A stretch of DNA of 64,000 nt, taken from positions 37,941,375-38,005,374 of the forward strand of contig CM031609.1 in the NCBI GenBank assembly GCA_018398815.1, written 5' to 3'. The translations under genes were made by a program, and so were the position numbers. Below the pieces are notes generated by a model. That model made no database searches, was not told the origin of the DNA, and saw nothing but the letters and a program-made list of their open reading frames with translations. Positions 57,001-64,000 of this stretch are shown here, in pieces. This DNA is from Conus ventricosus (lineage: Eukaryota; Mollusca; Gastropoda; Neogastropoda; Conidae). Positions within the stretch are counted from its first letter, which is position 1. Each line of letters opens with the position of its first letter.

Positions 57001-57900
57001 TTTCCCAAAGGGTTTGTTTTGCCAAGCTCTTTTTCCAAATTCCCATCCAAACAAACAGTTTTTCAAATGACGGTTCCAAATCTGAGGATGGAGTCCGTGC
57101 AGCCTACTGCCCGGGGCTTTCCCTTTCAGATATGGGTTTTAACTTTTTTTCAGAAGTTCTGTCTATTTGCTGAACTTACTTTCCTTTAGTACTGGGTTTT
57201 TAAGATAATCCCCCCATTCTTCGGGGGGGCCTTTCTGGGTTCTGTCGGGTTCGCTGTCAGCTTTGGAGGCCATAGCTTTGGGCCCCAACCCTTTAGGGAT
57301 CCAGAACTTTTTTTTTTTTTGAAAATTTTTAGCAAGTTGAAGGCGGACGGGTTTTTAAAAAATTTCCTTGCTTGGGTTTCCCGGGTTCCTGGTTGGCATC
57401 GGCCGGGAAAGAAATGGTTGTCGTTTTGCCAGGGAACCCCCACAAAAGGGGAAACTGGGCCAACACTTTTATCCCCCGTCAGAAGTGAAAAACCCAAAAA
57501 AGACGAATTTTGTGAGGGCCTCTGGCAGGAGGATTGGGAACCCCAGACGAATAACAAACTCTTTCAGGGTTCCCCTCCAAAAACCCTTTAAAGAATTTCC
57601 CCCATCTACTCGGGTGGCGTAAAGAGGAAAAAGGTTCTGTCCGGGGGTGCACAAACCGGCCATTCCCAAATTTTTCCCCATTCTTTCCTTTTAAAGAGTG
57701 AAGAAGCTCCGTGGTGCATTCCAAGGGCATGCGCCCCTTTACAATGAAAAATGTTTTTTTTTAAGTGTTGGGACTTACAAAGATGTGAGACAAAAACAAA
57801 TTTTTCAGCGGGGTCCCCTGAAGATCCCGTTAGGGATGTCCCCCTGATGTGAAACCTTTGGTTTTTTAAGAGATTTTTCATTTTTTTTATCGTTTTTAAA
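54055..57900 (+). mobile_element. Jockey-like LINE ORF2 inserted in the DIRS recombinase
   Basis: The domains appear in LINE order through many frameshifts. Near 54056 MDNTKIHWNI and NFEEL fit the start of an apurinic-like endonuclease. At about 55660-56100 is reverse transcriptase: VCKLWKK, DHLIRLGNF, SSLEKGAHDTTRKTGVLLK (motif A region) and GVPQGSI (motif B). At 56490-56790 the RT thumb reads MDFSVVLGYGS, WAFRTPPCKSLF and RRKMSLNFYIRL. RNase H starts at about 57070 with DGSKSEDGVRAAY. The extent past about 57300 is uncertain. Same clade and order as the remnant at 595-1788. Base quality is poor, so inactivity cannot be judged. Confidence 0.75.
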
Positions 57901-58439
57901 ATTTAGGAAGAAAAAATTTTAACAAATTTCTGGTGCGTTTGTAGACGATGTCCCTTTAATGAGGGTGTAAGAAATTGGGGTTTGGGGTTTTTTTTTTTTT
58001 TTTTTTAATGACTGGTGAGTGGTTTTTAAACGTGGTGACAGCCCTGATATGGCCCTTTTTCGGGCGGCTGGGCCTTAAGAACATTAAATTATTTTTAATT
58101 TGTGGCCTGCCTGGGGAAAGTCGCCCTCCGAACAGGGAAAGGCTTTGATATCTCTTTTACCCCCCTCCAGAAAATTTTTTTCGAAAAAAAACCCGTTCCA
58201 GGTTCTCCCTTTCCCCACTATCTCCATTCTTCCTCTCATTATATTCTTGCCCCGAAAGACGAAGACCGCCCCCGTCTGTCCGGGTGCGTGCTCTGCGGGA
58301 GTATTGGAAAGACGAAAAACTTCTCGCTCCAAAAAAGCGCCACCCGTTTCTCTCTTTAAAAAAAGGTTTTTAAGGAGGAAACAGGCGCTCTTCAATCTCT
58401 CGAAGGCGAGAGAAGCATTTAAAACTGCGAAAAGCGAGA

Positions 58440-58640
58440 CCTGAAGGGGGTTTTGGGTGTTTTCCCCCCAAGACCCCATGAATTAGGGCCCTGGGCCCCT
58501 TCCCGGGGCGTCCCCAAAAAATGCCCGCCCTCAGAGTGGTTAATGCCGGGGATATTTTGGGGTTCCCCCCCTGGCCCTTCAACCAAAATTTTACCTGCGC
58601 GATGTTTTTTTCGTTGCGCGATTTATGGGTCTAGGGGCAT
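58440..58640 (+). pseudogene. DIRS tyrosine recombinase, C-terminal part
   Basis: In shifted frames the segment reads PHEL near 58476-58490 (box II HxxR region), then GYFGVPP and KFYLRDVF near 58578-58605, ending in a Pro-rich tail. YYLRDV-like endings are typical of DIRS recombinases. Its separation from 51990 by the LINE shows the nested order. Confidence 0.7.
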
Positions 58641-58769
58641 CGCACAGCTTTTGGGGCCCCAAAACTCCATCTCCGCCAACCCCTCAGGCTCTTTTCGCTC
58701 CTCCAGGCGGTAACCAGGGGAGCCCCCTTCCAGGCTGCGGGCTCCCCGCATTAGTGACCAAAGGTATAT

Positions 58770-58846
58770 TTTTTGCAATTAAAAGGGAAAATTTTAAAAA
58801 TAAAAATTCGTTTAATCTAACATACTTACCGTGGCTCACGCAGAGG
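58770..58846 (+). repeat. DIRS internal complementary region
   Basis: Its last 27 bases (TAATCTAACATACTTACCG... to GGCTCAC) are the exact reverse complement of 59032-59058, at the outer edge of the right terminal repeat. Similarity continues outward to about 59090. DIRS elements use this region as a guide to rejoin their ends during replication. Confidence 0.9.
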
Positions 58847-58909
58847 CCCTCCCTACCTCCCCGCCTTCCTGATTCCATCAGGAGTTCTCAGTCAGGTTTG
58901 ATATACCTC

Positions 58910-59090
58910 GAAAAGAGGATGGTTCTGAGCATGCGCAAGGCACGAGGCCCTTTCAAGGGTTTTGTTGTCCGTACGGACTTTATTGTATACGAGGCAGGGA
59001 TAGCAAATTGCTGCCGCTTATTGCATTAGTGAGCCACGGTAAGTATGTTAGATTAAACGTAATTTTAGAATAAAAATTTCCTTTTAAGAT
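58910..59090 (-). repeat. DIRS right inverted terminal repeat
   Basis: Reverse complement of the left repeat from GGATGGTTCTGAGCATGCGC to GTGAGCCACGGTAAGTATG. The outer limit is set by matching with the internal complementary region. Confidence 0.9.
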
Positions 59091-59257
59091 TTGAGTTTAC
59101 TATTGGTTTTTTTCCATATTGATTCTTCTGCTTGAAGACTCTACCACTGCTATGTATTCATAGACCTGCGTCGCACTGTGGGCGTAGGTGACATTGCAAT
59201 TCATGGTAGAGGTTAGTAAAACTGTGAATGCAAGAGATGCTTACTTTGCTTTTCCAG

Positions 59258-59440
59258 GAGCTGGAAAGTCTGCTGGGCAGCAAGCCATCGGTGGACATGC
59301 CGGAAGGGGAGCACGTGGAGGAGGTGAACTTGGTGGACTACGATGAGACTCGTGACGCCAGTGGATCTCGTGGGGAAGCCTACCATGAAGATGACGATGA
59401 AGGTGGCCATGGACCACGTGTACAGTGTGCCCATCAATAG
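59258..59440 (+). CDS. DNAJA2: DNAJA2 exon 10: C-terminus with CAHQ box
   Basis: Encodes ELESLLGSKPSVDMPEGEHV, then EEVNLVDYDETRDASG, an acidic stretch and GPRVQCAHQ followed by TAG. The acidic tail and terminal CAHQ are shared with vertebrate DNAJA2. The Cys is the predicted farnesyl acceptor, tethering part of the pool to membranes. Acceptor TTCCAG. No sequence errors are visible. Confidence 0.97.
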   Translation, partial: ELESLLGSKPSVDMPEGEHVEEVNLVDYDETRDASGSRGEAYHEDDDEGGHGPRVQCAHQ

Positions 59441-59590
59441 CCCCACACTCCTTCCCTTTTGTGGCAGCGTCGGCGTGTGTGGTGTGCTCTGGTAATCTTT
59501 TTTTTTTTTTTTTGTCCGGTCTTGTCACAGAAGTTTTTATTTATGTGTTTAATGATATATGAAAAGTTTTCATGTGAAATAAAAAAAAAA
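59441..59590 (+). other. DNAJA2: 3' UTR start with candidate poly(A) signal
   Basis: AATAAA at 59578-59583, followed by an A-run and a second AATAAA-like motif near 59597. The true 3' end could be further downstream. Confidence 0.5.
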
Positions 59591-60489
59591 AAAGAAATAA
59601 ACGGGGTTGGTTATGTTATTTTATTTTAAGAGTAGAAACTGTATAATGAACATCAAGTGTTTTTTTTTTCTTTTGTTTCTTTCCTCATGTTTTTCTTTTT
59701 AGATTATTATAATCACAAATGTGAGACCTCTCGTGAGGTATAAGGGATGTCATAAGAACACCATGAGCGTATGCTCCAAAATGCATGAGGGTGTGTGTGG
59801 TATGAGTTGCATCAGGTATGAAGGGGAAAAAAGTAAGATTTAAAATGATGCAGTTATTGGCTGCAAAGAAACTAGGAAAAATATTGTCATCTCTTATTTA
59901 CTGTGAACTTTTATCTTTAATCAGCTAGTGTCGACATGGACAGTTGTTGGAATTTGTGCTGCTGCTACACAAAACACCACTGTTGGATGTGCCTGATGGT
60001 AGTGAGTATGTGGGGATACTAGACAGTTGGCTGGCATGAAATTATTCTGTTTCCTCCTGTGATTTTCATCTGTATTTCCTTCCCTGTTCATTGGCTAGAA
60101 CTCTTTAAGTTCTTCATTGATGTTTTTGTGCATTCTTTTTTGTTTGTTTGTTTTTTTAATCCCACTATGGAGGTAACCATGTCTGGTCTTCAAGGATTGA
60201 GTTTTAACATGACTCCAATGTGCATTCTTCTGTGTGTGGATTTTCTTTTTTTTGTTTGCTCTGTGCGTATGTGTACATGAGTTGATGTTTTGGTGTCATC
60301 ACCCCTCTGATACATGATGGCATATTCATGAATGAATTGAAGAATGGAATGCAAGTTAATGGTTGTGCAGGTCTTGTTTTTTAATTCATGCGTTGACAAA
60401 CAGGATCTCAGTTGAAAAGTCTGATCTGAAGGATTTGGGATGGGCTGCTTAAGTGTTCAGAGTTGTCTCCCCAAGGAGATGTTTCCGTG

Positions 60490-60585
60490 AACCTGTTTTT
60501 CTCAGACCCCAGGAATTGAGCTTAGGACTCGTGAATCAACCGTACAGTATGTTGTCCACTTAGATGGCCAAGCCTTTCATTTTCA
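60490..60585 (-). repeat. Degenerate tRNA-derived SINE piece
   Basis: The minus strand shows TTGGCCATCTAAGTGG (A-box-like) and, about 45 bp later, CTCAATTCCTGG, a decayed B box. Confidence 0.4.
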
Positions 60586-61964
60586 TCGGATCCTCTAGAG
60601 CTAAAGAGAAAAAAAATGTCATTTCCAAAACCATTGTTGCTGCATTTTTTCTTTGTTCTGTCGGGAGTACAGTAAATTCTGTCTGGAAACCAAGAATTTA
60701 GTTGACTTTATGTGCGCATTTGATTGACATTTCGCAGTCAGAGCACACCGATAGTAGGTTACAACCCCATCCCTCTGTATATGTGCATGCGGGTGATGTC
60801 TCTCTTTGTGCATTTGGATTTAAACTGTGATGAATAATGTGGGAACTTAGGAGTGGAGACTTGGAAAATAGTTTTCAATCTGGAGATTTAAAAATTCACG
60901 CATGCTTATATAATCGCATACACACTTATTCCCCATACAGTTTGTGGTGCATTCATTACCAGCCCTGCTCTGGTCCTGCTCTGGTTCCACCTCGGTTCGG
61001 AACCTCCATCAGTTGCAGGTCAAGGAGATTCAAAGTCCTTAGCAGTTGTAACAAGATTGATCGTGAGATTTTCTCAGCAATGCTGTGTACCTGGTTCAAA
61101 GACGGCCGCATTAGTGATCGCACACACACACACACAAATAAAAATGAATTCTGGTGGTGGGTGAGAAACAAGCTTCATGGTGGTAAGAAGGTCGTGTATT
61201 TTCACATGGATAAACTTTATGGTACATTATTCCAGCATAGCTGAGCTCATTTAAAATGTTTAAGAAAAGGCAAGGGCTGGGAGTGAAGAAGAACATCCAA
61301 GACAGGTAACAAGTTCTTTTTGAAAGTGAAATTGCATCAACTGCTTTAAACATCGGGTTCGTGCAGTTATACATTAACCTAAATCCTCAACTTTTTGTTT
61401 CATATATCGTATGGCTGAAAAAAGATCAGTTGTTTATGCTTAGAATCAAGGGGGGGGGGGGGGGGGGGGGGAACTACTTTTGTTGAAAATATCGGTTTTT
61501 CAGTCTTTCCTGTCGCTTTAACAATCTGTTGACATTTATGACATGGTATGTGTGCGCAGGTTTCTGGTTAACTGAAGGTGCAACAAGTCAAAGTGCAAGT
61601 GCATATGTATGAACAAGTTTGAACCATTTTCCGTGTGCATTTGTGCGTTGACTACAGGCAAAAGTAATGCGTCACAAATGCAGTAATGTTCATCACACAT
61701 ATCCGTTTTTGTCATTGTGTGTTGGTGTGTTTTCCCGTTGTAATAATGTAAATCATCCAGTTTTTGATAGTGAGAACAGTATTCCAGAAGCTGGGTGGAG
61801 TATTTTCAGGTTTTGTGGCGATTCATTTCCATAAGTGAGGTTTTACGTGCTGGACCAATTTTTACGATGTAACTTCGGCAGCCTCCGAGGAAGGGGAGGG
61901 GAGAGGGATAAAACATGCTTTTAGTAAGTCATAAAGTTTTGTTTGTATTCATCGTCAAAGGGAA

Positions 61965-62055
61965 CACAGGTGAAGCTGAGGGATAATATACTGGTCAAGA
62001 ATGCTCATCTAAGGCAGTGTGGAGTCCGAGGTTCAATTCCTGGATGCTGCAGCAC
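61965..62055 (+). repeat. tRNA-derived SINE piece with B box
   Basis: A good B box GGTTCAATTCC lies at 62030-62040, preceded by a degraded A-box region. The segment does not form a complete tRNA cloverleaf by eye. Confidence 0.55.
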
Positions 62056-62389
62056 TTTTCTTGCACTCGGAAGGGATGGGGTTGGTAACAGAGGAAAAGC
62101 AGGTTTCTATGTATTCAGAAGTACTCGAAATGGAGGGAAGTCAATTTCTGTGAATAGAGAAATATTCAGATTTGATAAGAATGTTCTTTATGATTATGTA
62201 CGTTAATTAAGCTGATTTCTGAAATGTTAATAAAACTGATTTGATCACCATCTTGAAGATCACATTGCAGTGATTATTTCCAGCTGAGTACGCGTATGAA
62301 TCATTATTATAGATGGTATGCGAAAGGAATTTGAAGTGATAAATTTCCAGGTTTTTTTTTCTTTGGGTTTTGTTTTTGAAGTTTTTCGA

Positions 62390-62406
62390 TTTTTTTTTTT
62401 TTTTTT

Positions 62407-62437
<31 letters not shown>

Positions 62438-62452
62438 GGTAAGGGGGGGGGG
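62390..62452. repeat. Poly-T / poly-G tract
   Basis: About 27 T followed by about 35 nearly continuous G. Confidence 0.9.
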
Positions 62453-64000
62453 GGTCAATGACCAACACTGTACTGTGACTGATAGAAGGCTTTGTGATGG
62501 AGCTTCAAACCAGGCCCATGAGCAGGCTGCAAAAAATGTGCAAATATTTCCTCATTATTTTTTAAATTATGAAAGCAGGTTTGGGGAGTTCTTTTTCACA
62601 TTTGTGACATGTAAAAGTAATACTTGAATCACCAACTTTGTATACTCCTGACATACATGTATATGTGTTCACTGATTTGATTATAGCACATGTACAGTTA
62701 TGCTTTTAACTTTGAAGTGACCTGCGCTGAAAGGGGGGAAATAAAGCCGGAGTGAAACGGTGAACATTGTTGAAAACTAATCACTGGTGGCTTGAATCTG
62801 TCACAGCATTATCTACCCCTGTTTTCCTGGCTATCTCTGGTCATAAACAAATGACCGATTTGCGTGCCTACAAATCTGTCTGCTTACACTGCTTTTCTTC
62901 TTGTTCACAATTGAAGTTGTAAGGGATTCCACCATCCTCACAGCATTGACATGCTCCTTTTCAAAAGTTATATTACTGGATTTGAAATAACATGGATTTG
63001 CAAAACTTAAACCATCTGTAAATAGAGATGGCATCTTAAAACTTTTCTTTTTTATTGTGTACAGTATACTTGTGGATTATTTTGTTGTTTTATTATTTTT
63101 TGTAGATGTGACAAACAGCCACAATTTACGTATGCATGTGTCTTATTTTGTATATCTTATATTGTCAACACATCATCTATGGAATGCGAACAAAACATAA
63201 TGTATTAGACATGAAATTCGTCGGGGGGGGGGGGCACTCTTCATCGGGGGGGCCACTCTTCGTATGTTTTTTGAGATCCAGGGGAAAAGTGTTTGCTTTT
63301 TTTTTTCTCATTTAGAGTTAGAATCATTTACATGTTCCTTCATATGAAGACTCATTTCTGTTGATTCTCAACCTATTGAAAACCTATTGATGTGTTTAGC
63401 AATGTTCTGGCAATCAAAATTAAAAATTGTTGTAAGTATATTCCCATCCATGTTAAGCTCACTTTTTTTTAGTAAATCTGATGACATTCCTCACTCTTTG
63501 TATTTATGAAAAATTAATTAAAAAAAGAAATAAGAAGATAAAACCTCCTCTTTATTTAAACTTTGTTCTCATTTACATGCTTGTACATACACACACACAG
63601 ACTCGCACACACGCAAGCAAAATTTGTTGATGTTCCATGCTGCTGAAACTCTTCACTGACTTCTAAAGCTCGTGTTTCCGCTCCTGGGAAATATCAGATC
63701 TTTTAGCTGTTATCTCCCTTTAAAGTGAATTCTATAATGTCTGCCTAATTCAAGTTCAGGCCAAATTACAAATTCCATTTTGAGGTTCCACAAGAAATTT
63801 AATCATCATGTTAATTTCCCAACCCTCAAGGGTTTTTTCTTTTCTTTTAAATATATTTATGATGGTTTTTGTTGAACAAATTCAGTTACCAGAGTTCCAT
63901 CTGTCACTGATAATTATTATTTGAAGTGGAAGTGTACGTGTGTGTGTTGTGTTCAACTTCTTCATTTATGCTGATGACTATTTATTTCTGGTTTTATCCA

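Larger units (their letters stand above)
44380..59090 (+). mobile_element. DIRS-type tyrosine-recombinase retrotransposon with three nested insertions
   Basis: Defined by inverted terminal repeats (about 44380-44560 and 58910-59090), an internal complementary region (about 58770-58846), a gag-like ORF1, reverse transcriptase plus RNase H, and a split tyrosine recombinase. DIRS elements integrate by recombinase and have no target duplication, and I see none. Inside lie the family 6 hAT (45254-46246), the family 1 hAT copy 3 (46963-49268) and a Jockey-like LINE (roughly 52-58.1 kb). Removing them leaves about 5.4 kb, a normal DIRS length. It reads in the same sense as DNAJA2 and fills intron 9. 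Confidence 0.92.
2539..59440 (+). other. DNAJA2: DNAJA2 gene (type I Hsp40 co-chaperone), ten coding exons
   Basis: This is a DnaJ homolog subfamily A member 2. Family role: it binds unfolded clients, delivers them to Hsc70/Hsp70 and stimulates Hsp70 ATPase through the J domain, in the cytosol. Domain order from the exons is J domain with HPD (residues about 6-70), Gly/Phe linker, zinc finger with four Cys pairs (exons 5-7), two client-binding beta domains, dimerisation region, and C-terminal CAHQ, the farnesylation box typical of DNAJA1/A2. Intron phases fit across the gene. Six single-base indels (exon 4/5 junction, exons 6, 7 and three in exon 8) break the literal frame, yet residues on both sides match the family. 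I therefore read them as sequencing errors, not as a pseudogene. The gene has introns, so it is not a processed copy. Total after allowance is about 409 residues; the human protein has 412. Confidence 0.96.
59591..64000. other. 3' flank, no gene recognised
   Basis: AT-rich sequence with small unsupported frames, poly-G tracts (about 61451-61470 and 62417-62450), poly-T (62390-62416), short CA runs and two SINE-like pieces. It may include an extended DNAJA2 3' UTR. Several AATAAA motifs occur, for example near 62228 and 62741. Confidence 0.5.

Noticed and set aside
51990..58640. Dozens of overlapping 60-160 codon frames
   Set aside because: The region is run-length distorted; only segments matching LINE or recombinase motifs in order were kept.
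60837..61244. 135-codon frame in the 3' flank
   Set aside because: No domain or compositional support; it includes a CA-repeat translation and has no recognisable relatives.
61965..62055. Functional tRNA gene
   Set aside because: Only the B box is good; the A box and acceptor pairing are poor, so a SINE relic is more likely.

Overview
The window is eukaryotic, almost certainly from an invertebrate animal, and I lean to a mollusc or another lophotrochozoan. The reasons are GT-AG introns, long CA/TG microsatellites, DIRS, Jockey-like, Gypsy, hAT and piggyBac elements, and a close match to animal DNAJA2. No operon, CRISPR array or bacterial feature is present.

One host gene can be read with confidence: a type I (class A) Hsp40 co-chaperone orthologous to DNAJA2, on the + strand. 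Its ten coding exons run from the ATG at 2539 to the stop at 59440. Together they give the J domain with HPD, the G/F linker, four CxxCxGxG-type zinc-finger repeats, the client-binding domains and the C-terminal CAHQ prenylation box. After allowing for single-base indels the protein is about 409 residues, close to the vertebrate length. The coding part is only about 1.2 kb of 57 kb; the rest is intron filled with mobile DNA.

Layout. 1-2538: a Jockey-like LINE tail on the minus strand, large TG/CG microsatellites, then a short promoter region with a CRE/ATF site. 2539-9663: exons 1-4. 9664-26283 is a damaged intron 4. It holds a hAT-like element (10031-11252), a degraded second copy of exons 5-6 with their introns (11253-13388), 4.5 kb of homopolymer-distorted sequence, and a Gypsy-type LTR retrotransposon (18365-25371). 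26284-29730: the better copies of exons 5-6, and exon 7, with a hAT-like element in intron 5 and a foldback element in intron 6. 29731-39112 (intron 7): two hAT-like elements 37 bp apart, one carrying a third hAT inside it, a tRNA-derived SINE and a truncated piggyBac element. 39113-43496: exons 8 and 9, a minus-strand unrecognised reading frame and another hAT-like element between them. 43497-59257 (intron 9) is filled by one DIRS-type tyrosine-recombinase retrotransposon (about 44380-59090), split by two hAT-like elements and a Jockey-like LINE. 59258-59440: last exon; beyond that 3' UTR and flank with SINE relics.

The main pattern beyond the host gene is a set of six hAT-like families (eight insertions). 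All have CAG...CTG termini, 5-7 bp target duplications, and only the N-terminal zinc-finger part of a transposase or a relic of it. Five of the six carry a 12-19 bp inverted repeat 14-24 bp inside the 5' terminus. Several insertions have an empty site elsewhere in the window, so their boundaries are unusually firm.

Sequence quality is uneven. Indels interrupt the DNAJA2 frame in exons 6, 7 and 8 and at the exon 4/5 junction, although every domain is conserved. Two blocks (13389-17900 and 51850-58640) show run-length distortion typical of uncorrected long reads. The exon 5-6 duplication is best explained as two haplotypes placed in tandem by the assembler.
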